This document shows, piece after piece, positions 1 to 10,283 of a stretch of 64,000 nucleotides of DNA. Each line of letters starts with the position of its first letter. Within the stretch, counting starts at the first letter, position 1. The position numbers and the translations under genes are program-made. Source of the DNA: Metridium senile (Eukaryota > Cnidaria > Anthozoa > Actiniaria > Metridiidae); the NCBI GenBank assembly GCA_949775045.1, contig OX459103.1:15982807-16046806 (forward strand), written 5' to 3'. The notes beneath the pieces were generated by a model. It had not been told where the DNA came from, did no database searches, and saw only the letters and a list, made by a program, of their open reading frames with translations.

Positions 1-470
1 TTGCGTTTAACAAAAATGGGGAAGGTGCGGCCCCGAACAAGACGCGACAGAATCTGTAAACTGATAAATTTCCTGGTGTGTTGGCTGGTTTGTTGACGTC
101 TTTCAGCCACAAGAATCTGGTGGCATCTCTGTCTCCCTCGTCAATTTCAATTTGCAAAAACGCCTTTTCGATGTCTGCTGTAAAGGCTGTTTGGTGTGTT
201 CTGAATTTGAGCAGGATGGTCGTAAGATCTTGCATAAGGTTGGGTCCTGTGTAAAGGCAATCGTTAAGACTCAGTGCTTTTGGAGTTGCTTTCGCCGATG
301 CGTCGTAAACGATTCTCATATTGGTTGTCGCACTGTCTTCTTTAAAGACAGGGAAGTGTGGTATGTAATGTAGGGTTCCTGTATGGATGCTTGGTTCATC
401 GATGGTCTCAATAAATCCTTGTTTTAGTTGATCAAGAAGTTGCCCTTTGTAGTTGTTTATCAGGTCTGGG
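1..470 (-). mobile_element. BEL/Pao retrotransposon reverse transcriptase, 5' part, cut by window edge
   Basis: The minus strand is open from about 470 to the window edge and encodes the fingers and first palm motif of a BEL/Pao reverse transcriptase. Visible landmarks are HYIPHFPVFK, RIVYDASAK, LNDCLYTGPNL, the motif A segment ADIEKAFLQI, and RVLFGAAPSPFLLN. The catalytic xxDD motif, RNase H and integrase would lie beyond position 1. It is one frame off from the gag-protease ORF, with the change in register at the A9 run at 471-479. It would reverse-transcribe the element's RNA inside a virus-like particle. Family assignment rests on these motifs and on the adjacent DUF1759/DUF1758-type domains. 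Confidence 0.85.
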
Positions 471-2657
471 TTTTTTTTTGTTGAGGCTGTAACGTAGGTT
501 GGTCAACCGTTTCTTGGCCAATCCGTAGTTTGCTGGTAGGTCGTCTCTATTGTCCTTCCATGGGAGCTTCACGGTATATCTACCTGTTGTTTCATTGAAA
601 TTGATTGTGTCTTCAAATGTTTTGTACACTTCAGTGGTATCATCGTTTTCTTCAGGGATTGTACTTATCTCCCAGAACTTGGTAAGAAGCTGGTCTAGCT
701 TTGTTTCTTCCCTTGATGTTGTATATGCTTCTTGACAGAGTAGCGTGCTTGTTGAACTGTCACTACATTGTTCTTTAGGAACTGGCCCTGAAAGGAGCCA
801 TCCTATCTTAGTTTCCGTTGCGATCAATGACTCGTTTTGGAGTTTCTTTATGCGTCCTGTAATGAGTTTTCCGTAGTGATCGTTTCCGATTAGTATGTCT
901 ATATTAGGTCCATCTGTCCCATTTGGAGGGTCAGCGAGCTTCAATCCGTTGAGTTCCAATGGTATCTGTATGTGTTTCACTGTTTTCGGTAGGGGTGGAC
1001 AGATAATCGGTGTTACCAGCGCTGTAAGCTCGATGTCTTCTTTGTTTGTTGATAGGTTCAGTGAAACGACTTCCAACGACTTTCTATTGGTTACTGTTGA
1101 GCCGAATGTCGTTATATCCAAAAGCTCTTTGCGTAGGGTTCTCAGGTTCAGTTTATCTTTGAGACGTTGAGTGACGAAGGTTCTCTGTGACCCCGTGTCG
1201 AATAAGGCTCGCGATTGGTACTGACCATTTTTCCCTTTTGCCGTTACTATAGCAGACTGCATTAGGATGGAGTTGTTAGAACATACTGCATAAGTTGTCC
1301 CTGAATGGGTTTGTTGTGCTGCTTTGCCACTATTTGCTGTGTTCGTGCTCTGCGATGCTTGCTGAGCTGGCTTGATCTCTGCTGCTCTCTTACGTGTTTC
1401 GGTTTGGGCCGTTAAGCCATTGTTTTCGCTTGGATTTTTCTGTGTTCCATCACAGATAGATGTGTGGTGTTTTCTTTTGCACTTTAAGCACCGACCTTTT
1501 GAGTAGCATTGTGTTGCCATGTGCTTAAGGCGTAGGCAGTTGTAGCATCTTCTTTCACGTTGTAGTAGGGCTTTTCTTGCTTCTGTTGTTCTCAATATGT
1601 CGCAGTTGTCTGAACGGTGTGTTCCTTTACAGTAGATGCATGCCATAGCTTTGAATGAGGACTTATAATTTTGAGTCGTATGGGTTGCTCCTGTAAGAAG
1701 TGCACCTGCCGTTGGAACCAATACTTCGTCTGATGTGCTTGGCTTGACGGATGAGGTTGTCGCGTAGCTTTTCTCTCTCGTTTCTATTTCCTTTCGTAGC
1801 GCTGTTCTTAGTTCGTCGACGGAGCTGTCTGCGGACGGATTAGCTCGGAATATCAGACGCGTGATTTCTTCGGGCAGTTTTTTCAGAAGGATGGGAATCA
1901 ATAAGTTTCCGTATGTGTCCGTTCTCACGTCTAGGCTTTCTAGACCGCGGATGCTCGTTTCGCAGATATCGTAAAATTCCCGTAAGTTAATTGTGTTCGT
2001 AGATGTCGCGGGAATGTTTAACAAGGCTTCCATGTGCGCGTTGATTTGTATTTGCTTGCGCCCGAAACGTTCTTTTAGTAGTTCGATTCCTTTTGCGTAG
2101 TTCTCCGTCGTCAATGGCAATCCTGAGAGTGCGCGCGCTGCTTCTTCTTTTAACATTCCGTTTAAATAAGTCATCTTTTCGATGTCTGACAGATTTGAAT
2201 TGTCGTGTATGGCTGCGCGGAAACACTCCCAAAATGTTTGCCATTGTAATGGGTTCCCGCTAAAGGGCTTAAAATTAATTTTTGGCAAATTAATGTGAAT
2301 GTTGCTGGTTTTTGGTTCTGCTACGCTACTATTATGGTATTGTCTCACCGGTGGTTTTGTTTTCTCGATGGATTGCGATATTTTGAGGATCCACAAGCAA
2401 ATGTTGTCTTGGAAGGATAGCGCTTCTTCCGTATCTCGCTCGATCTCGTCAGGTGTCTCCAGCTTCATCAATATCTCGGCGTCCATTGATGCTATCTCCT
2501 GCAGTCTTCGTGATAGGCGTTCATGTATGGCCGTTAACTCGGTGGGCTCGATATGTTCTGCGGCCAGGAGTCGTTCTGCCTTTTTGAGATCTTGTGTGCA
2601 ATGGCCTTTGTACGATCCCCGGACGGACTTTAGTTTCGAGACTTCTAATTTGGACAT
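432..2657 (-). CDS. BEL/Pao Gag-protease polyprotein (DUF1759, zinc knuckles, aspartic protease)
   Basis: About 741 residues from the first ATG (2,655-2,657). Order: a coiled or charged N-terminus; a DUF1759-like Gag region around residues 125-300 (FKPFSGNPLQWQTFWECF); zinc-knuckle cysteines at about 340-405 (CIYCKGTHRSDNC, CYNCLRLKHMATQC, CLKCKRKHHTSIC); then a DUF1758-like aspartic protease with ALFDTGSQRTFV near residue 490 and the BEL-typical DILIGNDHY and GWLLSGP further on. The product should be Gag and protease of a retrotransposon particle. The frame ends in a stop just past an A9 run, whereas RT continues in another frame, so this copy is either frameshifted by mutation or needs a ribosomal frameshift. 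Confidence 0.88.
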   Translation of the reverse strand: MSKLEVSKLKSVRGSYKGHCTQDLKKAERLLAAEHIEPTELTAIHERLSRRLQEIASMDAEILMKLETPDEIERDTEEALSFQDNICLWILKISQSIEKTKPPVRQYHNSSVAEPKTSNIHINLPKINFKPFSGNPLQWQTFWECFRAAIHDNSNLSDIEKMTYLNGMLKEEAARALSGLPLTTENYAKGIELLKERFGRKQIQINAHMEALLNIPATSTNTINLREFYDICETSIRGLESLDVRTDTYGNLLIPILLKKLPEEITRLIFRANPSADSSVDELRTALRKEIETREKSYATTSSVKPSTSDEVLVPTAGALLTGATHTTQNYKSSFKAMACIYCKGTHRSDNCDILRTTEARKALLQRERRCYNCLRLKHMATQCYSKGRCLKCKRKHHTSICDGTQKNPSENNGLTAQTETRKRAAEIKPAQQASQSTNTANSGKAAQQTHSGTTYAVCSNNSILMQSAIVTAKGKNGQYQSRALFDTGSQRTFVTQRLKDKLNLRTLRKELLDITTFGSTVTNRKSLEVVSLNLSTNKEDIELTALVTPIICPPLPKTVKHIQIPLELNGLKLADPPNGTDGPNIDILIGNDHYGKLITGRIKKLQNESLIATETKIGWLLSGPVPKEQCSDSSTSTLLCQEAYTTSREETKLDQLLTKFWEISTIPEENDDTTEVYKTFEDTINFNETTGRYTVKLPWKDNRDDLPANYGLAKKRLTNLRYSLNKKKPRPDKQLQRATS

Positions 2658-2670
2658 TTTGTCCAAAGAT

Positions 2671-2685
2671 CGGGTTTCGGCACCA
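2671..2685 (-). promoter_or_regulatory. Probable primer-binding site of the BEL element
   Basis: On the minus strand TGGTGCCGAAACCCG lies directly between the end of the proposed 5' LTR (...AATCA) and the gag ATG, where the tRNA primer-binding site of an LTR retrotransposon is expected. The matching tRNA was not identified here. Confidence 0.5.
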
Positions 2686-2690
2686 GTTTA

Positions 2691-2862
2691 TGATTAATAA
2701 CACGGTTTGATGTTATAGCTCCGTTTATTGTCGTGAGATGTTGTTTGACAATTAATTAATGGTTGATGACGTAGTTAATTGATAATCGTGATTACAATTA
2801 GTATCAGTAATTATGACAATTTGTTTTCCTCCTAAAAAAAACGCGGACTTGGACCTCGAACA
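2691..2862 (-). repeat. 5' LTR of the BEL/Pao element (about 172 bp)
   Basis: Read on the minus strand, the segment begins TGTTCGAGG and ends AATCA, so it has the TG...CA termini of an LTR, and is followed at once by the primer-site-like sequence and gag. It contains AATAAA (minus strand, 2,724-2,729). The 3' LTR lies outside the window, so the exact outer end is inferred from the TG terminus only. Confidence 0.55.
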
Positions 2863-2883
2863 TCATAGTCCCATCATGCATGC

Positions 2884-3786
2884 TTACAGTGTTGTATCAA
2901 CTGTCCCACCAACGCCTGGTTGATTCCTGGCTGCTACATGTCGTGCTTCCATCTCTACGATTTGATGATTTACACGATTTTGACGACATCTCATCCTACG
3001 TAAAATCTCCACCTTGAACTCACGCATGCGTACTACGTAGACGATAAAATTGACGAAAGAGTTGCCATAGTAAAGGCATTTAAGAGAGTCCAATAAAGGC
3101 ATCTGAAGAATATTCATGTAATTTGGACAGTCTATATAACCATCACAAAGTATTATATAGACTGTTATACACATGAAAGCCAACCAAGCAACCAATCTTA
3201 TAAGTGTGACAGCAGCCAGCGTGACGGTAAGTTTCTTGTTACTTTGGTGGTTTGCGTGATTGGGAATATCTCTCTTGAAGGACACTTTTATCCATATAAG
3301 GCAATATGAAATCATGACGATAGAAATTGGACTTAAAAAAGGTATGATTGGGTAAATCAACCACACATCACTGTTGGAAAGGTATATTGACAATAGGTAT
3401 TGACACAGAGCAAACGCGAGAGGAAATGCCCACACTATAGATATCCCAACTCCATACCGTACGGTACCCAAAGTGCGATGTTTGAAGGGATTATACGCTG
3501 CATAAACTCGTTCAATGGCTACAGCAGCTAGACCAAACAAAGATGCCGCTGCAAGGAAGGTATCCAGTGAAGAATAAATGTTATTCCAACGCCAAACGAT
3601 TACTGAGTAAGCATAAATGGGAACAGATACCAAGCCAACAAAGAGATCAGCAACAGCCAGGTTTACTATCAAACAGTATTTACGACAACGTAGACGAGGA
3701 GTGCTTGTAAATATCACTATGGTAACGACGTTGACTGTTACTATGACAACTGCTTCTGCTATGAGAATCCAGACTATGAACTGCAT
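2884..3786 (-). CDS. Class A (rhodopsin-like) GPCR, cnidarian expanded family, copy 1
   Basis: 300 residues from ATG 3,784-3,786, seven hydrophobic segments. TM1 has VNVVTIVIF, TM2 NLAVADLFVGL (sodium-site Asp), TM3 ends AAVAIERVYAAY (ERV in place of DRY), TM5 has the conserved Pro in IYPIIPFLSPIS, TM7 reads GNSFVNFIVY in place of NPxxY. No Cys is seen at the usual top of TM3, and a Cys occurs in the third extracellular loop (DCPNY), as in melanocortin-type receptors; the ligand cannot be told. A splice acceptor (ttgcag, exon from 3,801) just upstream is shared with the other copies, suggesting a 5' UTR intron. Unusually, TM6 has AWLAF where the 30-kb copy has AWVPF, so the TM6 proline is lost. 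A BEL LTR begins 21 bp after the stop. Confidence 0.88.
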   Translation of the reverse strand: MQFIVWILIAEAVVIVTVNVVTIVIFTSTPRLRCRKYCLIVNLAVADLFVGLVSVPIYAYSVIVWRWNNIYSSLDTFLAAASLFGLAAVAIERVYAAYNPFKHRTLGTVRYGVGISIVWAFPLAFALCQYLLSIYLSNSDVWLIYPIIPFLSPISIVMISYCLIWIKVSFKRDIPNHANHQSNKKLTVTLAAVTLIRLVAWLAFMCITVYIILCDGYIDCPNYMNILQMPLLDSLKCLYYGNSFVNFIVYVVRMREFKVEILRRMRCRQNRVNHQIVEMEARHVAARNQPGVGGTVDTTL

Positions 3787-3849
3787 TCTGGCCCCGTTGT
3801 CCTGCAATTCAGATGATAAACTTGTTTTAGCTATAAAACTTAATAAAAA

Positions 3850-5530
3850 CTGAAGTTGTAAACGTTTACTTTATAATTCAATACAAACAGACACCTCATT
3901 TACTGTTAAAATATTTTAAGTTTTTGCAAGCTTATCTTGCAGTTAATCTGTATCTGAAAGAGACAACTTTTATTCAAATACAAGCATGACATTTTTGTAT
4001 TAAAAAAACTAAATTAAAGCAAAAAAACGAAAAACGAATTAAAATTAAATATAAAAAAAAAAAAACTGAAAAAGATGGTAATGGCCCGCCATCTTGTTTT
4101 GCTGATCATCATTAGAAAAAATATAAGAATATCTCTATTTGTTGAGCAAAAAAAAAAACGTAATTGGAACATCACCAAATATATTATTACACAAGTCCAT
4201 TGCCATTGCTACAAATCAGGCCAAGCCTTTCTGACTTTTTACAAGTAGTTTAATGTTTGTTATCGTTTATAGTAAATGCGTTACCGCGGTATATACACAC
4301 AGTGCACTTACAGCCGTTCATTTGGGATATCTTTTTCGTTTAATTTTAAATCTGTAGGCTTTCAACTATCAAAATTAATCTACAAAATATGTATCTATGA
4401 TTTACAATAGAAAATTTCATGTGTAAAACGTTTTTAAGATCTGTTGCATGGTAACTATAATTGTGCTGTACATGTTGCGTTACAATCGGTAAAACTGTGT
4501 CTTAGAAAGTGTCTCCTAGAAAAAAGAGTTTTTGCGGGCCAGCAAATATAAGATAAAAGTTGGGTTTTCAGCTGAAATTTTTATTTTGTAAAAAATAATT
4601 TATGGCTAATATAATCTATGACAACTATTACATAGACCTAAATTCTATAATTTCTCCGATGGCTAAAATGCCATATTTTCATTGAAATAGAACAAAGTGA
4701 AGTAATAAAGCCTTGTAGCTCAAATTAAGTCCAATGACAGACCAAAGACTTGTAAATAACATACTAGTTTTCTAGTTTACTAGTTTACTAGTTAGTTCGT
4801 AGATTGTTCCAATAGATTATCAGCGCCAATCAAAAATAAACTATATTGGCAGATTAGTCAAGGCTGTCAGACGGTCTCGGACGGGAATTACAACTTTTCT
4901 CGATTTCTCTAATTGTTTTAAAAGAGTTCACCCAAAGGGTCTTTTAGACGAATTATGAGGGAATAATATCTTATTGATTATATGGACAACCAGCAATTAA
5001 AGAAAAACAATCGCGATATTAAGTTTGTTTACAGTCTGAAAACATGTTGACGGTCGTTTGTTTACATTAAAAAGCCACTTATCTGTCACACACGGCAAAA
5101 GCAATTTGAAATTCGCAATCTGATTGGTTCTCCGGTTTAAGATGCTAAATTTGATTGTCTTTAACTTTGACATGACCTGATGTCAATGTTCAGAAAGATC
5201 ATTTTCAGCAAGATTTCCATTGAAGTTCACAATTAAAGCTATTGTAAAACGATAAAACATGCTTACAAAATAACTCGTAAAAAAAGACTTTATTATATAG
5301 ATATCAATGAAATACCAGGTTTTATCCGGTGTCGACAATTTCGTACATTCTACACCGTGAAGACATCATATCTTTCACATGTGAAGATATCACAGTTGCC
5401 ATGACTACTTTCTTATCAACCAATCACATATAAGGCCTTCGAGCGCGGTTTCTTTTCAACTTCGAACGAGAACTTTGACCTGTACGTTCCCGAGTTTGAT
5501 ATTTTTAACCGCGCGCCGAGCGAGATACAT
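3850..5530. other. Non-coding AT-rich stretch
   Basis: No ORF with recognisable homology. It contains poly-A runs (about 4,050-4,070), short CTAGTTTA repeats at 4,768-4,800, and a CACATGTGAAGATAT-type palindromic segment around 5,370-5,400. The upstream (5') exon and promoter of the GPCR at 2,884-3,786 should lie in this interval but cannot be placed. Confidence 0.5.
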
Positions 5531-5625
5531 ATTTTAATAGATACATATTAGATACATATTAGATACATATTAGATATTAGATACATATTAGATACATATA
5601 TATATATATATATTAGATACATATT
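5528..5625. repeat. (TAGATACATAT)n / TA microsatellite
   Basis: Tandem GATACATATTA units, with an (AT)n run near 5,599-5,613. It runs directly into the MITE that follows. Confidence 0.85.
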
Positions 5626-5857
5626 AGAGAGTTTAAGATTCACGTTTACGGGAACGCCAAACGTCAGATTGGCCTTTCTAATATTGTTTTAAAAGCTTCA
5701 AATAACTGTGCAAAAGATCTCAATGAATAAAATGTGTATTAACAAACAATATAAGGACCTTGTTTACGCGGATATGTCAAATGGTAAAGAGTAAACGAGT
5801 AAACAAAAATCGGTTAGTTTTGACGTTTGGCGTTTGGCGTAAACGTCAATCTTAAAC
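5624..5857 (+). mobile_element. MITE A, copy 1 (TIR TTAGAGAGTTTAAGATTCACG)
   Basis: An inverted-repeat element of about 234 bp whose arms carry GTTTACGGGAACGCCAAACGTC and its diverged complement. A second copy in the opposite orientation is at 31,797-32,038, which fixes the ends. No coding capacity. Confidence 0.75.
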
Positions 5858-7387
5858 TTGAGCCCGCGGGTGGGGTTCCTGTGGTGTATTTGTTTGAATG
5901 CGTGCGGATGGGATTCCTTGTGGCTTTTTGCAAGCAATATTTCGTTCGTGCGGAATCGCACGTAGGACCGAAAAATCGAAGAAAGTAGTATCTTGATACA
6001 AGGTGTGAAACTTGATGGCGTGGATGGATAGAGGTGTTTTCCGGCTTGCATAGGCACAGAAATTGAACGACGACCGCCGAGAGTTCGCCGTGAAGCAATT
6101 GACTGACTCGCAGAAAAAAAAATATTGTTAAAACTTTTCTTTCAAAACAAAAAGTGTTGTTTTTCTCATAGGGATTTACACTGAGTACACTTTTAAAACC
6201 AATAAGAACAAACAGCCATACAATTTGAAAATTAACTATAGTTTATTTTACAATGTGAAGAGATTTTCATTCAAAGAGATTTTCATTTATAGCATCCGTA
6301 AATGTTGTGGTTTAGCTAAAATTGTAAACGCTCCACAATTAAATAACATATTTACTATTGTTGGAATCGCTTACTAATTAAGAGCGTTCCTCTGAGAATA
6401 TCGACCATAGGTGTGCAAAATGCCCAGAAACCGAATTCCTCATACTTTGCTCAAAGATAGCCCTCGATGTCCGTATCACAGAAATAATAGTGAAAGTTTC
6501 AACAGATTGTTATTTTAGGAGAAATTCGACATTTTAGGTTTGAAGGCTTGATAAGGCGATTTCCTGGCATCACACGTACTCCGCGAGAAATGCATTTTCA
6601 AAGTGTAAACAAAATTGAATTTTGTAACTGTATAGCTCTTTTAAAAGATCGATAAACACTTGTTATTTCAGCAGTAAAATAATTATTTTTTATTTAGAAT
6701 TGAAAATTTAATGGAATTTTGAATTTGACCTAAATTTAGTCGATTTTCAATGCCTGAAAATAGCACAAATTGAGGAGTCAAAAAACCAACTTGTTACATG
6801 ACTTTATGAAATAAACAAATGTTCCTGTGAAAGAGCATCCTTTTAGCTTTTAGAAAATGTAAAAACATTTTTGGGCTACTAGAATTTCGACATTCTAGAG
6901 CTCCTCGAAAAGGCATTGTGGACGCTAAAAATAGCATGTGTCACGGTGACGTGCGTGACATCGTGACACACAAACGTCTGATTAATTATGCTAATAAAAA
7001 CATTTCAATGGATTTCTGTCACAATTTTAATGCATTTTAACCCTTTTTATTTCTTTAGAACAATATTTTGTATATATAGACATTTTATATAATTTTTGAT
7101 ACTTTTATTTTAGTATTTTATTTGTTAGGCATTGCCAAGTCCTCATTTCGTTTTGAGTAACATTACTAAATTAAGAAACGAAGCAATTCCGTAGAATTGA
7201 GGCTTCAAATATACACTATATCTATACTTAAATATGTCTATAGTTAAAAACATTGGTAAAGTTTTTGAATTGAAATGAAATTAAAAGCAGCGCTGTGCAG
7301 TAAAAATAATTAGCTAAATATATGTGCATAAATTTAATTCATTGTTCTGCTTCAATGATTTGAGCGTGACCTTTTATTTATAGTATC

Positions 7388-7446
7388 ACTAAAAGTGTGC
7401 AATATTTTGTACTATTTGCCACTAAATAGTGTTGATTAAACAATAG
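7388..7446 (-). mobile_element. MITE B fragment (half copy) inside the long-TIR element
   Basis: ACTAAAAGTGTGCAAT... through CAATAGAG matches the reverse complement of one half of the complete MITE at 35,359-35,495. Other pieces of the same MITE are at about 8,003-8,097 and 9,238-9,287. Confidence 0.65.
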
Positions 7447-7689
7447 AGAGCAAAAGAATAACAAAAAAAAAGATATAAAAAAACCGCAAAAAAAAAAGAG
7501 AATTGAAGATAAAAGATAAACAATGAACTGAAAAGAACAACAATGTCCAGAGAAATAACGAAAATATGAAAATATAATAACGCATAATCGATCACCAAAA
7601 GCTTGGTGAATGTCCGCAGGCATAATGCCCTAAAAACAAAACTAATTTCACCATACCGTAAGTCCTCTAAAAGCCACGTGGGGGCTTTT

Positions 7690-7780
7690 TATTTCAAGCT
7701 CGTTAGAGAGGGGGGCGGTTAAAGGAGAGGGGGGCAGTTAAAGGAGTGGGGGGCTTAATAGAGGGGAGGGGCTTATTAAT
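7690..7780 (+). repeat. G-run tandem repeat (GGGGGG CNNTTAAAGGAG)
   Basis: Four or more runs of 4-6 G (ggggggcggttaaaggag and variants) repeat at about 20-bp spacing. The segment could form a G-quadruplex. No gene is linked to it. Confidence 0.6.
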
Positions 7781-8097
7781 TTGACCGGAAATTTAGATGA
7801 TGATGATTTTTTAATCAAAATACAGTAGACAATCTGGAATAAAAACAAGTCATACATCACAAAAAATTGAAGAGTAGACCTAAGAAACTAAAACACATGA
7901 GGTTTAAGATCATACAGCTGAAAATAAGGAACAATATTTTGTTTTTTGTTCCGTCAGTGAACTGACAAGTATTAGATAGAGCTACTACGGTAGAGTGATA
8001 ACACCAAAAGTGTGCAACATAAATACTACTAAATACTGCTAAATTATGCAAATTCGTTTGTTCTCTATTGTTTAATCAACACTATTTAGTGGTAAAT

Positions 8098-9237
8098 TAC
8101 GGTGGCCCATAAATGTCACGGCAAAACTTTATTACTCACGGCAAATCTTTTATTATTCACGACAAATCTGTTATTATTCACGGCAAATCTTTTATTATTC
8201 ACGACAAATCTGTTATTGTTCACGGCAAAACTTTCAGTTACTAACGGCAAAACTTACGAAAACAAAACTGAAGCTGCGGCATTCCTGTGTAAAATTCAAG
8301 ATAGCGGATGAAGTAGTACCGTTAGTCTCCCTCGCAGCCGTTCTTAGTGTCGGGCTTCCTGGGGTAATGAAGTAGATGATCACGGCTCCAATCTTTGTTT
8401 TATAGAGGATACGGGTATGAAAAAGTTTTCCATATGTTCAGAACGCAACTTAAGATAAACATGGGTCCAATTAGCACACTAAAAGAAAGCTGTAGCAGTA
8501 CAAACTGCAATGTAACATTGAGTTCGAATCGCAAAAACTAAGAAACGCTACAATGTCAATTTGTAAAAGCGATGAACTGATAAGCATTGACCTGGGCGTA
8601 GTGTGGGACTTAAAAATGTGAAAGAATAACCGAAACATTAAAAAGAAGGATGAAAAAGTGGAAAATATAATTAGATATATAATAAAACGAGTAATGTAAA
8701 TAGATGAATGAAGTAATATGGAAAATGAAAAACAAAAAAATTGGGCATGGATGGTGGAATATAGAATAATTGGAGAAAGAAAGAACCAGTAATAAAAAAT
8801 ATGATAAAAAATATAAATAAAAACAAAGAAGAAATATATGGGTAAATGGGTTAAATAGAATAAAAAATCAAAAAAAAGTATTTTAAAAGACACTCATTAA
8901 ATAAGCGGGGATGCATGGGAGGGGGAAGAGGAATGGCGAAAATATGACCGAAAAAGGTGAACTATTATTGCTTTAAAAGCACGAAAAACAAGGATGGCAT
9001 GGAGGAATATATGAAAAGGAAATGATGTGTGGTAATGATATAAATTTGGTGTAAAAAATATAAAGTAAACAATAAAAAAATAGATATGTAAATAAATGCA
9101 TGAATAGATGAATAAATAAATGATATGCCACGAGCAATAAAAGATTTGCCGTGAATAATAAAAGATTTGCCGTGAATAATAAAAGATTTGCCGTGAATAA
9201 TAAAAGATTTGCCGTGACATTTATGGGCCACCGGTAC
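8098..9237. mobile_element. Nested inverted-repeat element with internal 21-bp tandem repeats
   Basis: Left end GGTGGCCCATAAATGTCACGG and its complement at 9,205-9,233 form TIRs. Each continues into tandem copies of a unit of about 21 bp (CGGCAAATCTTTTATTATTCA), six or so at 8,115-8,225 and four at 9,126-9,215. It interrupts MITE B sequence on both sides (8,003-8,097 and 9,238-9,287). The interior is low-complexity AT-rich sequence with no credible protein. Confidence 0.65.
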
Positions 9238-10283
9238 CGTAGTAAATAGTACAAAGTATTGCACACTTTTAGTGTTTGTACTGTACCAGATACTATAAAT
9301 AAAAGGTCACGCTCAAATTATTGAAGCAGAACAATTAAATTTATGCACATATATTTAGCTAATTATTTTTACAGCACAGCGCTGCTTTTAATTTCATTTC
9401 AATTCAAAAACTTTACCAATGTATTTTAACTATAGACATATTTAAGTATAGTATATTTGAAGCCTCAATTCTACGGAATTGCTTCGTTTCTTAATTTAGT
9501 AATGTTACTCAAAACGAAATGAGGACTTGGCAATGCCTAACAAATAAAATACTAAAATAAAAGTATCAAAAATTATATAAAATGTCTATATATACAAAAT
9601 ATTGTTCTAAAGAAATAAAAAGGGTTAAAATGCATTAAAATTGTGACAGAAATCCATTGAAATGTTTTTATTAGCATAATTAATCAGACGTTTGTGTGTC
9701 ACGATGTCACGCACGTCACCGTGACACATGCTATTTTTAGCGTCCACAATGCCTTTTCGAGGAGCTCTAGAATGTCGAAATTCTAGTAGCCCAAAAATGT
9801 TTTTACATTTTCTAAAAGCTAAAAGGATGCTCTTTCACAGGAACATTTGTTTATTTCATAAAGTCATGTAACAAGTTGGTTTTTTGACTCCTCAATTTGT
9901 GCTATTTTCAGGCATTGAAAATCGACTAAATTTAGGTCAAATTCAAAATTCCATTAAATTTTCAATTCTAAATAAAAAATAATTATTTTACTGCTGAAAT
10001 AACAAGTGTTTATCGATCTTTTAAAAGAGCTATACAGTTACAAAATTCAATTTTGTTTACACTTTGAAAATGCATTTCTCGCGGAGTACGTGTGATGCAG
10101 GGAAATCGCCTTATCAAGCCTTCAAACCTAAAATGTCGAATTTCTCCTAAAATAACAATCTGTTGAAACTTTCACTATTATTTCTGTGATACGGACATCG
10201 AGGGCTATCTTTGAGCAAAGTATGAGAAATTCGGTTTCTGGGCATTTTGCACACCTATGGTCGATATTCTCAGAGGAACGCTC

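Larger units (their letters stand above)
6382..10283. mobile_element. Long-TIR non-autonomous DNA transposon (about 3.9 kb) with nested insertions
   Basis: Two nearly identical inverted arms of about 1 kb, 6,382-7,387 and 9,288-10,283, start with GAGCGTTCCTCTGAGAATAT and are flanked on both outer sides by TTAA (6,378-6,381 and 10,284-10,287), the target duplicated by piggyBac-type elements. The terminal bases are not the usual piggyBac CCC, so the superfamily is open. The arms differ at only scattered positions. No transposase is visible; ORFs inside are AT-rich shadows. The centre holds pieces of a small MITE and another inverted-repeat element, listed separately. Confidence 0.8.

Noticed and set aside
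7378..7623. 81-codon minus ORF
   Set aside because: AT-rich chance frame within the long-TIR element.
8471..9266. Phe/Ile/Tyr-rich minus ORFs that could pass for membrane proteins
   Set aside because: A-rich low-complexity interior and 21-bp tandem repeats of a TIR element; no conserved features.
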